Shown piece by piece: positions 1 through 13,167 of a stretch of 64,000 bases of DNA. This DNA is from Dirofilaria immitis (lineage: Eukaryota > Nematoda > Chromadorea > Rhabditida > Onchocercidae), in the NCBI GenBank assembly GCA_024305405.1, contig JAKNDB010000109.1, forward strand, positions 6,324,001 through 6,388,000, read 5' to 3'. The notes beneath the pieces are model-generated. The model was not told the DNA's origin and searched no databases. It worked only from the letters and a program-made list of their open reading frames with translations. The position numbers and the translations under genes are program-made. The stretch's first letter is position 1; the number at the start of each line of letters is the position of its first letter.

Positions 1-120
1 TTTTCAAATTTATAAATTATGTGATTAGTTTTATTAGCTCTTTACAGTTTCCACTTTCCTTGGGAAATGAGTGTAGTAATTCATACCATTCTTCTTCTAT
101 CAATAAAATTTATTGATCAG

Positions 121-3100
121 GTCTGCGAATTACCAGTGCGATGCGCAAAATTTATTCCACGCAAAAACTGGATAGTAACAGGATCAGATGACATGCATGT
201 TCGTGTTTTTAATTACAATACCCTGGAGCGAGTACATCAATTTGAAGCACATTCCGATTATTTACGCTCGATTGCTGTCCATCCATTGCAATCTTTCATT
301 CTGACTTCAAGCGATGATATGCTGATCAAACTTTGGGACTGGGATAATAAATGGAGTGTGAAGCAAATTTTCGAAGGTTATTTTCTAAATTTTATTTGTT
401 TTTAAGGATGAAAAATTTGGTTTAAAGAAGAGCAATGTTAGGTTTACTTTCCTATTAATATTAAGTTTAAATTTTCGTTCTCATGACTTGATTTCAGGCC
501 ATACCCATTATGTAATGCAGTTGGTTGTCAATCCAAAAGATAACAATACTTTTGCAACTGCCTCACTTGATAAAACAGTGAAAGTTTGGCAGTTCGGTAG
601 CCCTACAGCAAATTTCACTTTGGAAGGTCATGAAAAAGGAGTGAATTGTGTGGATTATTATCACGGTGGTGATAGACCGTATCTGATTTCGGGAGCAGAT
701 GATCGGCTTGTTAAAATATGGGATTACCAAAATAAAACATGTGTTGCTACTTTGGATGGACATGCACAGAATGTATCAGCGGTTTGTTTCCATCCTGAGT
801 TGCCAGTTATTATTACTGGTTCGGAAGATTCAACAGTTAGGATGTGGCATGCTAGTACATATAGGTACGTTGCGATATCCGTTGTATGCCATGCCCGTGT
901 TGTAAATTATCGATAATGTGTCAAAATTAACTGTTATTTAATACACCTGTAGGTTGGAAACGACTCTTAATTATGGCCTTGAACGTGTTTGGTGTATTCA
1001 TGCCTTACGAGGTTCAAATACTATTGCAATTGGCTATGATGAAGGCTCGGTAACAGTTAAATTGGGTAGAGAAGAACCAGCTGTTAGTATGGATTCAAGT
1101 GGAAAGATTTTATGGGCCAAGCATTCTGAAGTGCAACAAGCTAATTTGAAAACACTTGATACAGCGACGTTGGAACAAATGCAAGGTTGCCTTATTATTT
1201 ATCAATTTATACTTGAATCAAATTTGTTTAAAATAGTTGTTTTATTTGTATTGCATTACTGATCCAGATACTGATTTTTCTAAATTTTCCCTCATTTCCT
1301 ACTCGCTCTTTCTAGTTGGTCTTAATATCTCACTGGCGGTTCTTCAGAAATTTGTTCAATCGTTTCAGGAACTATTTAGCTCTTCATTTAATGCATCATT
1401 TTTGTTTCATCTCCTAGCATATGTTTTAGACTTGATTTCTACAAATTTTATATTTTTAACTTTCTATTTTTATTGCAGACGGTGAGCGCATTTCACTATC
1501 GATAAAAGATGTGGGTTCATGCGAAATATATCCCCAAACATTGGCTCATAACTCTAACGGACGTTATGTAGTTGTTTGTGGTGATGGGGAATACATTGTT
1601 TACACTGCAATGGCTTTGCGTAACAAGGTACTTCAGAGGACGTTCTTATGTTTGGTACAAATTTATTTAAGAGATTTGAAGTCACGGACAGCCTAACAAT
1701 GATCTGAAGATGGAGATTGAAAGTCATTTTAAGAGCAAAGTTCATGATCATCACTTTTTGAGTGAATCCTATGAAACTGTTGAAGTTTTTATAATTAAGT
1801 TTCCATCAGGCGTAACGAAGCCACTTTGTCAATATAAGAAAGTTTCGAACATTCCAGACTTTTGGCTCTGGCTTAGAATTTGTGTGGAGTACTGACCCTT
1901 CAGAATATGCAGTCCGTGAATCAGCATCGAGTATCAAAATCTTCAGAAATTTCAAGGTTTATTTCATTTGAAATGCATAGAGTGTTTGGATGTTTTTAAT
2001 TTGAAATAATACCTAAAAATTCTGTAAGCTATTCTAATAAGTATTTATGATTTTCAGGAAGTGCGCACGTTACTTCCTGATATGATTATGGAAGGTATAG
2101 AAGGTGGACCACTTATTGCTGCTCGTTCTGTCAATGCCTTATGTTTTTTTGATTGGGAGACAGGATCTTTGATCCGTCGAGTAGAAATATCAGCCAAACA
2201 TGTTTATTGGTCTGACAGTGCTGAGATGGTACACTTAAAACAGCCTATTTTAGATGATTTCTAGAACTTAATGGGTTTTTCCTTTTCTTTTAATTATAAT
2301 AAAAAGGATAATGTTGGATTTGTTTTATCAAAGGAAATAAAACATATTATAGGTTGCAATTGCAAGTGACGATTCGTTTTATGTATTGAAATATAATAAG
2401 GAAGTGGTAGAAAATACAGTGGCGTCTGATGTAGATGGTATCGAGGATGCTTTCGACGTCATCGGTATGCAGATCTTTGTAAGGAACAACCCACATTCTT
2501 GTTCTGTTCTTTTTATTACATTATTCTCAATCATATATAGCTTGATGAAGAATTATTTTGATATTACTTTTCATATCATGTTTCACTATTTTATGATGTC
2601 TCGTTAAAGCTTTTTTGATACGAATCAGGTGGGAACTTTTGATAGTCACAGAATTCGTACTCTGAATGTTTAAGATAGAGAATTGCTAATTCCAGGTGAA
2701 GTACAGGAACGTATCAAAACAGCAATGTGGATTGGCGATTGCTTCATATTTACGACTGATTTAAATCGGCTGAATTATTATGTCGGCGGAGAAATAGTCA
2801 CTATTGCTCATATGGATCGTCCTCTCTATTTAGTCAGTTGAAAACTTTTACTTACTGATTATCAAAATTATGACGATTAACATAGCAGGGCAAAAAGGAA
2901 CTAAACTGACTTTTTTCTTTTTGTGGTTTGTAGTTTGGTTCAATTTTTAACAAATTAAAAAGAAAAACATTTTAATCTATATCTTTTTTTTCTCATGAAT
3001 TCTAAAATATTTTTCAGTTGAGCCATACTCTTTATTTAATCCATAATTTTAGTTGGGTTATACGCCAAAGGAAAGTAGGCTATACTTATGTGATAAAGAT

Positions 3101-5598
3101 CATAATTTTGTCTCCTATCGCTTGCTGTTATCAGTACTCGAATATCAAACTGCAGTTATGCGTCGGGATTTTGACACAGCGAATACTGTAAGGCTTCTAA
3201 AAGTTAAGACCTGAAATCTACAAAAATTAGTGTTGGTTTCATTTTTACGAAATGTAGAAATCTAATGTTGAATTTTTGGTCGTAAATATGTTAATAGGTC
3301 TTGTAAGCAGTATCAAATTTTGAAGATGCTGCCAGTAATACCACGTGATCATCGAACTCGCGTAGCGTGTTTCCTCGAGAAACAAGGATTCAAAAAGCAA
3401 GCTCTGGTGGTTAGTCAAGATCCAGATCATCGTTTTGAGCTTGCTCTTTGTCTTGGAGATTTGAAATTAGCGTATGATCTTGCCGTTACTGCTGATTCGG
3501 AGGAAAAGTGGCGACAACTTTCTCAAGCAGCTACACTGCAGAGCGAACTTATGTTAGCCGGGGAGTGTCTTGGCCGAGCTCGTGATTATGGTGGATTATT
3601 ACTGTTGGCTACGTCTGCCGGATCGGCTACATTAGTATGTGTTTTTCGAAATATTGCTTCCCTTTTAAACACACAAGTTTTTGAAAATCGCAATTAAAGT
3701 TAGTAGTCTTCCATGATACCGAATTATTGCATGCCGCGATACTTTTTTATTCTTCAGTGTTGCTGTACAGCGTACTCAGTTATATATTCAAGTATCTATC
3801 TGTATGATTTATACGTTGTTTGGCGTTGGTTCTTCTTATCTGATATGATAGTTTTAAAAAAATGATATTTAGGAAATAAAAGGGAAGATATGATATACAA
3901 TTCGTGCTGTCTTTTGTAGAATTATAGTTGCTAAAACAAGTGAAAACTTCAGTGATTATATTTTTTATTTTCTAGTTGTCTAAGTTGGCATCCGATGCAC
4001 AGCTTTCGACACAACATAACTCGTCTTTCCTTTCATATCTTTTGCTCGGCAACTTGGATAGATGTTTGGAAATTTTGATTTCAGCCGACCGTCTTCCGGA
4101 GGCTACGTTTTTGCACACACATATTGTCCGTCTCAGGTAATATAAATGTATTTAACTTCGTTTTAATCTTTATTATTATTTTTTCTTCGAAAGAGAGTCC
4201 GTGTTTTTTATCCGTTTTTCAGAAATCGCGTTCTAAATTTAAGAACTTCATATTTCAGATTGATCGTATAGTGTTGTTATGGAAAGAGAAGATCTCCTGT
4301 AAAATATTAGATGGGCAGAAGGTTTGTGTTATATTTCATTTTGCATCCTTAATTTATTTTTCCTTCTTTTGTTTCTTATTTAGCTGAATACTTTGTTGCA
4401 GAATATTGGTGAAAGTCTAGCAGATCCGTCAAAATATCCGAATCTCTTTTCGGATTTCAATGAATCATTGAAAGCTGAGCGTTTTCTTAAAGAATTAATG
4501 AAATTACCAGTTAAAGCATCAGCTTATCCACTAACTAGTGCACAGCGTAATATACTTGAAGAAATGGCAGAGGCAGAAAAGTCAGGTTGGTGGTTAGAAT
4601 TTATTGACAAAGTTTGCCGAGAGGTATTGAAAGTATAAGATTGTGTTTTAGGAGCATTAATCTTCCATGAGGATGGAACTGCAGAATTGACGAGAAACGG
4701 AAATATCCTGAATAGCAGAATTATAGAAACAACCCTTACTCAAACTGATTCAACTTTACTCTCTGGAAGTGCACAGACTGTTCTGAATTCTTCGAGGACA
4801 TTGCTTACGACTTCTGCTACTTCTTCATTACAGATTCCATCCAAAACTCCCTACAATTCTGCCGTAACTTTAGTTCCTCAAACTGATTCAACACCTTTAA
4901 CAAGCAACTCTTCCAAATGTCTGTCAGAGGAATACGTTTGCACAAAATCAGTATCTCGTACTTCAGCGCATTTTTCAGCTGATATAAATTCTGACGTTAG
5001 TGAAGATAGCGAAGAAGAAGAGGTAAAATTTCTTCATACAATATCAATAAAGCATTTTGGAACGCTTATACATGTATTATGTTGCAAGTGCTATACTACA
5101 AATTAGGGACTGAGAAAAAAAGATTTCATTCAAGGTCGTATTTCCAAATATTTTATTGTTTAAGATGAAATGACGCAAATCTTATACTTCAGGGAACCTG
5201 ATGAATACAGGAATGGGCCCAGATATTGTGCGTGACCGTGCTCGACCAGATATCGTTCCTTCAGATGGAGGACCGGATGTCCTTGGAAGTGCTGTGCAAC
5301 CGCAACCCGAAGTATGTGCTTGTCTTACACTAGCACTGCTCAATTTTTGCTAAAGCTATTGAAAATCTATGTGCATACCATATAGCGAAATTATTCATAC
5401 AGTTCAAATCTTTGTTAAAACATATGGGTTTTAAATTCTTGCTGTGATGGTTTTAATATATATATTCAGGTAGTACAAGATGCAGAAATGAGGAATCATG
5501 AGGGGGTGATAACTTGGAGCGATGATGAAAACGATGATCAGTTTGATGACGATTCTGCATTCAATATTGGTGATCTGAGTTTAGAAAATGACGAGTGA
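121..5598 (+). CDS. copb-2: Coatomer subunit beta-prime (COPB2), 5' partial
   Basis: COPI coat subunit for retrograde Golgi-to-ER vesicles; it binds dilysine cargo signals. Exons read: 121-376, 498-864, 953-1185, 1479-1627, 1858-1956, 2058-2228, 2353-2464, 2696-2832, 3053-3187, 3326-3634, 3976-4136, 4259-4321, 4402-4585, 4652-5022, 5107-5134, 5193-5311, 5470-5598. Phases join throughout except at 4108-4112 (see findings). The first exon enters at [11 protein letters not shown], about residue 55 of the human protein, so the N-terminus is upstream of the window. WD40 blades are clear ([54 protein letters not shown]), followed by the second propeller ([20 protein letters not shown]) and the alpha-solenoid ([38 protein letters not shown]). 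About 1,007 residues are present. The Ser/Thr-rich, acidic C-terminal tail is not conserved with vertebrates. Family assignment is certain; the tail exons are less so. Confidence 0.96.
5107..5134 (+). other. copb-2: 28-nt microexon of copb-2
   Basis: This exon encodes GLRKKDFIQ plus one base. It is needed because the upstream exon ends in phase 0 (EEEE, donor at 5023) and the downstream exon at 5193 is open only in phase 1. It has an acceptor ending in TTAG and a donor GTCGTA. Direct joining of 5022 to 5193 would hit a stop at the third codon. Confidence 0.7.
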
Positions 5599-8500
5599 TA
5601 GGATTAACTCGTGATTAACACTCCAATTCCTGTTTTGGTATATATTTCCTTTGGTACATCAATATGTGATATGTTACTTTTGGATGAGAAATGTTTCTTT
5701 CTTAATTTATAAATGCATTCGTCAAACTAGATTTCTTGTTTCTTCGTAGAATGTTTGTCTGCAAATAACTTTAGAGGGTGCAATTATTTCAGGTTTTAAA
5801 ATTCCTTAGTTTTTTCTTCATGCAGCTAAAGTTTGCTCTAGTGAATAACAAAATTTTGTTTCGAATTTATTTATTTTTTTATTTTAATTTTCTTAATTTC
5901 TATTTTTTAATTTAGAAATTTAAAACCTTCAGATTTCTTTTATTGAGGATTTAGAAACTTATGTATTTCAAGCAGTTATTTTTTGAGATTATATCAATTG
6001 TGATTTTCGTTGCTGTGGGTACTTATTTTTATTTCATTTGGTTATTGTTTGTTGATTTCGATTATCTGTGCCCAAAAACAACAACGTCTTTGTAACAGTT
6101 TCTATAAAAAGTATTACTATGTTTTTATATCTTATAACCGTACTATTATAATTCTAAATCATTTCCCTAATGAGCGACAAAAGATTGCTGAGCCTTCATC
6201 GAAATTTTGGATGTTTGCGTAAAGAACATTTCCAGCAGAAAAAAAGTTGGCAGTTGTGTTTTTGTTAACAATATTTTAACTTACCGGCCGTTGGGGTCAT
6301 CATCATCAGCAGTTTTGTTACAGTGAGAATTTCTGACTGGTTTCCCAAACTTAGTTTATACCTGTGTGTTTGTAAGATACTACTATGCTTTCGTGGTAAG
6401 GTAGGAAATTGAAATCTTAAAGGTATATAAAGGTATAAGTTTGAGTTCAAATGTTTAACCTGTAGTTCCTAGCCTGGTGTCAGGAATTAAGAAATCTTCG
6501 GTCCAGTTTAGAACTGTAGGTCGAATTATAGGTCCAGTCTAATCTTCAATCTAGAACTTAGGTGGCGTTATCACAATGATTTATTGATTTGTATCGGGAC
6601 ATCATGTCTGGTGCGTCGCGAAATTCCTCAAAATCACTTTTCATTGACTTTCCTATAGCTTTTTAGTTTGGAATATGAAAATGAAGGTACTCAAATTAGG
6701 AGATGCGTTTCCACATCGCGTTCCATGTAATATCATCTAAAATCCTGAATTATAGAAATGATTTTCGAAAATATAGAGATTTTAAATCCCCATAATAACT
6801 TATTATTTAATCTCAGTTATTGCTAGTGTTGGGTTTTTAAGATCACGGCCTTAAAAGTGAGTGTCGAAGGATGCATTTTTATTCAAACCGTTCGTGAAGG
6901 GATGAAGTACTGCTCACGCTGAGATGTTCACATTTTATACATTGTGTCTTCTGAGCTGCCTTATTTTGGTTTCGAGGAATGTTGTTGCTTTTGTGGTCTA
7001 AAAATAAATTTCGTCTTCTAATAAAATTAAACCCTTTAGAAACAAATTTAATTGGTATGACATGAGCATTATTGCTGAAAAATAGCAGAAATTTCCTAGA
7101 TGCTCAGTTTCTTGAAACTTTTAAAAATTCTTTATGCAAAAAAATTCTTTTACTGTAGTTTTTCTTAGATAACTGATTTTTTTCATTTCCGATGGTATTT
7201 ACCAATGCTTTCTTTTCGGTACACTTTGTCACTTCCGACATTCACTCGTGCTTTTCACTCCAACAATTTTGATTTACAATATTTTTATATTTAAAAAAAT
7301 TATTTCACAAAAAAATAAAAATTTTTAAAATTTTTATTTTCAAGAAATATATTTTGAATATATTTCAAAAAAATTATAATCTAAAATTTTGGTGAAATAT
7401 ATATATATATCCTTTTTCGTGAAAACTAATGCTATCAGTGAGCGATGATTCTACAAAGTTGGAAAATAATTTAATGATTTTAGATGTTGAATTTATATAA
7501 CCAAAATTTTAGATTATAAATTGAAACTCTTCGAACCAGTCTTGACTTCATCTGGTCAAATTCCTTGGATCATATGCAGGTTGGAATTTGATTCTGGTAG
7601 TTATGCATTTTAATTCTAATCGTCGCCTTATTTCTTTCCTCGTGTCAATGCCATTTTTTCATGCATTTTCATACTTCTCTTCCGAGAAAAAACGAGGGTT
7701 GAAAAATTTCTTGTTGAATTGAACTGAAGTCATCTAAATTGTAAAAAAGATTAGTGTAAAACGCATTATTTTGAATTTCTTCTAAATGAAAAAACTTTAA
7801 AAGTGAAGTCTCATAATACAGGAAAATTATGCTAAAACTCTCCTATTGCGCGAATATACTTTCTAAAACTATTTTTCAGAAAACTCAATGATATTCGGCG
7901 TCTGCTGTACAATGTTTTCCGATCAAACAAACACTGATACCTATATACTAAAAAGTAAGAAATATTTCAAAACACATGCAATGTATTCGAATATTTTTGA
8001 AATCTTATAATTTGTGGATTATTTGTCATAAATGCAAACCTTTTCCTTACTCAATTATACAGCAAAAATTCATAATTGTGAAGAATTGCTTCAAAAGAAA
8101 CATAGTCTCTTTTATGGATTACAGCTCAAGCCAATTTTTGTTAAATTGGCTGTTTTTCATTCTGAACTATTGTTTCTCGTAATTTTTCGGTCATTTTTGC
8201 AGCTCCATCTAGGAAATGAACATCGGGGACAACATTGAGACGGCATACAATACAGAATGTTAGGATTCTCAAATTAGTTTTGCTATAATGCTTCAACACT
8301 TTCATTAATTTTGCAAGAATTTTGAACTGCAAAACTTCCTGATGTTTGAATTGCTACATCCAATTATAGTTTTCTCAAACAAATGGAAGTATTTATTTAT
8401 TCTGATCTATCTGAATGAGTATTTAATCTCGATAATATAATGTTAATAACATACACTCTTTCAGCTGGATTATTAACAGTGACTACTTTAAGTTTATCCT

Positions 8501-9870
8501 GATTGCTCGTTCTAATGAACGTCTACTCTCAAACAAAGAAGATATTGCTAAACCGATATGTCTTCCTGATTGCTAGTCTACTTCATTTATTTTCACTGTT
8601 CTCTGCATGAAAATGGAAAATATTTGCGGTAGCTTTAAGCAAATATTGGAAATTCTTCGCTGCTTTGGATGTTTCAAATATTGCATTTTACACGGTTTTT
8701 TTTTAAGAAACACGATGTTTTCAACACTTTACGATTACAAATCCAATAATTCCTTATCAGCAATTTTTTTGATTGCAAAGTTCATGTTTAGAATATTGTC
8801 TTAATTCTTTTTTTCTAAAATATGTAGTAGACAATATCTCAAAATTCCTCAAATGGATGGATCCTGATTCAAATTCTCCCGCTATTTCAACTGTTAACTT
8901 TCTAGATGCCAGATGAAACTTAGTCCTATAATTATACCATCATATTTAAGAAGTCAATATATCCACCATTGATCAAAATCCATAAGATATTATATTTAAA
9001 AAAATGAGATGATCATGTTGGTGATGTGAATTGATATCAGTAACAAGCATTCCAAAATTTTTTTAATCTTATGAAGATCGATTTTTCCCAATCTTACTTC
9101 TAAACTAACACATATATGAAAAATACGTTTAAATTAAAGTTCAATGTCAAATGAAAAAATATATTTAAATTAAACATTAAAATATTTTGTTCTGCTGCGT
9201 GCTAGCTTCAGGATTTTTGCTTGTTATCAAAAAATTGACTAAATGCATGTTTAACAATAAATTGCAAAAGAACACTAATCTTTAAAGTCCGAATATTGAA
9301 TATACAAAATATATGATTTTCCGAAACTGCAATTCAATTCATCAAGAAAATAAGAACTGAGTCTTCCAGCTATTGTAGTATGCTATAACATCACTTAATC
9401 GCTGAATATAGCTATTAACCAAATGGGAAATGCTTATAAGAGTATGGTGATCACATACTGGAATAAAAAAAAAGATTTAGTCCATCTCTACCGTTATACT
9501 CCTACGCTCAATTTCATGAATTTTTTTTTTTAGCCTTGTTGCTATAGCTCCCCAGGAGAGAGTTTATTTTAAATATGCTGTTCATGATCACTGATTAACA
9601 AGCATACAACATGCAAATTAACAAACAAATTTTATTAGATTTCACTGTTAAAATTTAATTTAAAGGTCGGAATTTGAAGCAGGTACAAATATATATCCTT
9701 ATTTCTATACATAAGAGTTTATTTAACTGTGATAGTTTTAATCTTTTTATTTTAATCATTTTGTTATTATGCTATCTTTTCATTGTGATCTATATTACTA
9801 GATCACGAATTCATTATAGCTATCACTATCTCTGGTTTTTTATTCTCTATTTCAATGATCGAAATTTTTA

Positions 9871-10018
9871 AAGCAATGGGAGCAGTTATACAGAAGAACA
9901 GCGCCGAAATATTTATTGGGCTAAAGTTCTGTCTAATATATGCCGCGAAAAGGACGATGATGAATTTCTAATAATTAATGAATCACTGAAAAATACACAG
10001 GATTCTAAGATTGAGGTT
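9871..10018 (+). other. Exon-like open stretch, product unknown
   Basis: After an AAAG acceptor-like site the frame reads SNGSSYTEEQRRNIYWAKVL and goes on charged and acidic (CREKDDDEF) to a GAG|GTTTAT donor-like site; the open frame runs to a stop near 10045. It has no AT-driven repeats and a protein-like composition, unlike its surroundings. No start codon is in frame and no partner exon was found. No family was recognised. It could be an exon of a small unrecognised gene, a relic, or chance. Confidence 0.2.
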
Positions 10019-10849
10019 TATTTAGAAAGTTTCGGAAGAATTTAAGCTTCGTTCATAATTTTATTTGTTTACTAAAGTCGATATATTACATGCATAACTA
10101 TAAGACCATAATACTTTACTACATCTATATCCTAATTTTGAAATAGTGCTTTACATCAATAATCCCTGAAAACTCTATGCAACGTTTCCTGCTTCTTAAA
10201 ATTTTGTTCTTTGAAGAGAGAAGAGAGGACTACTAGGAGAAAACGATAAGAAAATTGCTTTTCATTCTGAAAATGACAATCTTTCATTCTTTGAAAATTG
10301 TGTTTAAATGTACTCAGCATATATATCATGATCTAATAATCTTATCAACTTTGTAAAAATGATATCTTATTTACTAAGTATTATGACAACACTATCTATT
10401 ATATTATGATATTGTGATATTGTGACAGAGGTTTTAATTTTCTGGATGAACATTTTATATTATTGACATACAACGAATTATAAAAATACCATTTTTAAAT
10501 TTTTGTCACACGGATAAAAATTGCTCAGTCTGCTGATTTTTGTTTATGAGAAGACCTGAAGTATCCATCTCAGCGAATAACATGAACAAATGAATCACTA
10601 AAATTTTAATTTTAAACGATGTTTTGTTCAGAACTTCTAGCAATTAGGGTTCTCCATTGTTCTAGCTGTTACTAGTTCAACAATACAAATTCGACAGTAA
10701 TATTTATGAGCATCATATTTTGATTAGCGTATGAGGAAGAAATGCGTTGAGAGTTGTTTGTTAATTAATGAAGAGAAAACATGTTAAAATTTTTGAATAT
10801 GTGTGTGTCTGTGCCTGTATCTGTTTTAATTTTGTGAAACGACCTTTTT

Positions 10850-10945
10850 ATGAAAAGGAGGACGAACGGACAAGTAGATGATGGAAGAGGAGCTAGTGAA
10901 CCAGATAACGATCAAACGACCTCGCTTTTGCCAGCACTAAACTGA
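10850..10945 (+). CDS. Short hypothetical ORF, 31 codons
   Basis: An ATG at 10850 opens a frame that starts MKRRTNGQVDDGRGASEPDN and ends after a further eleven residues. The stretch 10850-11015 is less AT-rich than its flanks and a second frame (LIASDDIVELGKRKEGGLIE) is open just downstream, ending at a GAAAG|GTAAAG donor-like site. No known family and no evidence of expression; it may be chance. Confidence 0.12.
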   Translation: MKRRTNGQVDDGRGASEPDNDQTTSLLPALN

Positions 10946-13167
10946 CTAAACTGATTGCATCAGACGATATCGTAGAGTTGGGAAAAAGGAAAGAAGGTGG
11001 ATTGATCGAAAGGTAAAGAATGAAGAATTTTCGTAAACGAATTCTGCTGTTACCTGCCTCACTTATCTATTACAATCCAGGAAATCTTCCTTAATTGAGC
11101 AACAACATGAGTTCATTTTCTGTGATTTTATTACAATTCTGCTGAATCTATTTGAAGAATAATTCCGATGAAAACAAGTATGATAATATTTCACGGTTTA
11201 ATTACAATATCTAAAATATTGTTATCAAAAATATGATCATGAATGGATATTGATCGATAAATATTCACTACAAAAAGTATACCGTGAAATGAAAAGCCAA
11301 AGATTTTGAGATTACATATTGTTTAAAACCTGAAACTCGTAAAAATTCTAAGCAATCTCTGTGGATTTTAAAAACGAATTCTTATCCATCTTAAAACTAC
11401 CAATTAAATGGCATAAGAACATCGTGATTGGTGACAAAGATTTCCGCGGAAGGTAAGATTGGTGATATCCAGTCTTTTGCTCAAGTGAATTTCCGTTCTG
11501 CTGGCAGATATAAGCAGGTAAACGGCGCCAGAAGCCAAGTGAGTGTAACTCTAGAAGACCCAAATCATTTTGCTAATTTGAATATCAAATTAACAAAAAA
11601 AACAATAAAAATATCTTTTCCGTACCATTTCCGGTCAATGCTCATGTTCCCTTAAAAAGTGAAAGAATAAAGTCGTACTGCTATTTGAGCTGAGACAATA
11701 AAAAATTTTCAGTAGGGTAAGGGACGTGATTATTCATTCCCTTTAACAATTAAAAATCATGAAAAACATGCCATAAGCTATATACACCTGACATCTTTTT
11801 TTCGATTTCAAAAGCAATATTTTGCAGATTAATAAAAGAAATTTCAAATTCCATCATATTCAGTAATTTAGTAAGAAACAAAGGGGCAAAACCTTGTCAT
11901 TCAATAAAAGAACCTCAAAAATCATCGCTTAGTATCTACGAAAAGGGAAAACCAATTGGGTATGGATGAATCTCATTACAGTAATTTTTTCAAAAATAAA
12001 AATATAGGAAACGAGAAACAAATTTAAACACATTGCATAACATTAAACCTAATTCGAATCTGTGATTGTGAAATGAAATATTAAGAAATGAACCGATACT
12101 AATAAATACCTTCCATCATATAAAAGTGCTTGTTGCAATCATTATTTTGCACCGATTTTACTGATTTTATAAACGCAATGCTCAATACATCATATTTATT
12201 TGACGATAGATATATGAAAGTGAAATTTGACAAAAGTTGCGAAGCCATTCAAAAGTACAATACATATCATAATAAAATTTCAGAAATGTTGAGACCCCGG
12301 AATTTCTCAAAACCGATTGGCAAACAGTTGTGTAACAGTACAAGTACGATTTTAAAAAATGCTATAAAAATGAATCCCGACAAATCATAGAATTAGAATT
12401 AGATATATAAAATTAATTCCTTCAAAACCTTGAGTATTGCTTTAAAACTGACTGCTAAAAGAGCAGAAAATGAGACTCACAGTTTCTTAATGAAATAATA
12501 GCTTCTCAATCAAAGTAGAATGATTCGGACTAAGCAGAAAGACGGTAAGAAATTTGAAAGCTGCATACACAAAATTGTTCACGGAAATTCATAATTGATA
12601 ATTCTTAAAATTAATTTGAAAAGCCAAAATTTCCACCATGTACTCTTAATGATGGTCAAATTGTTTAAATTTGGTGACATGAGGTGCAGTGAAATGATGG
12701 GATCCACAGGTAAATATATCGAATAGTTTAATTTTGCAATGAATTAAACAGAAGGCACTTTAAGAACCATTTAATAAATAGAAAAAGCTATATAAGTTCA
12801 TTATACAGATGATCTGAAAAAGTCACTATTTTGTCATTAATAATCTTAAAAATTGATTGAGGTCTATGCATGCTCTGTTTCATTATTTAACAAAATTATA
12901 CGAAATTCATTTTAATCTTGTTTTGATTTTACCTCTCATTATCTGTAATAATTGTAAATCGTTTTAATTGAATGAAAAAAATCTTAAGGTCTTAAGCAGA
13001 AAACAAGAATAGAAAACGTAAAGAATTAATGAAAAAGTTTCAGGCAGAAATACAGAATGAAGGGAGGCATGAATAATAAAGCTCGCTTTTCATGGATCAC
13101 AAGCATTTAGGACTGATTCAAAAATCCAGAAATGAAATTCGGGAAATTTTTTAGAAAAATGGTCCAG

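Larger units (their letters stand above)
5599..13167. other. Gene-poor gap between the 3' ends of copb-2 and elt-1
   Basis: This is convergent intergenic DNA and presumably holds both 3' UTRs. It is very AT-rich with many short A/T runs. No conserved protein was recognised on either strand. Reading frames of 60-90 codons (for example 7976-8238, 8607-8804, 12130-12390) have AT-driven composition and no recognisable domain. An exon-like stretch at 9871-10018 and a 31-codon frame at 10850-10945 are listed separately. No tRNA or rRNA gene was seen. Confidence 0.6.

Noticed and set aside
67..120. ATG-led N-terminus ahead of the first copb-2 exon ([12 protein letters not shown]...)
   Set aside because: It is intron sequence ending in GATCAG at 120. 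Homology begins exactly at 121 and the true N-terminus lies upstream of the window.
12130..12390. 86-codon + strand frame in the gap between copb-2 and elt-1
   Set aside because: It begins at TTG, has AT-driven composition, and shows no recognisable domain or splice context.
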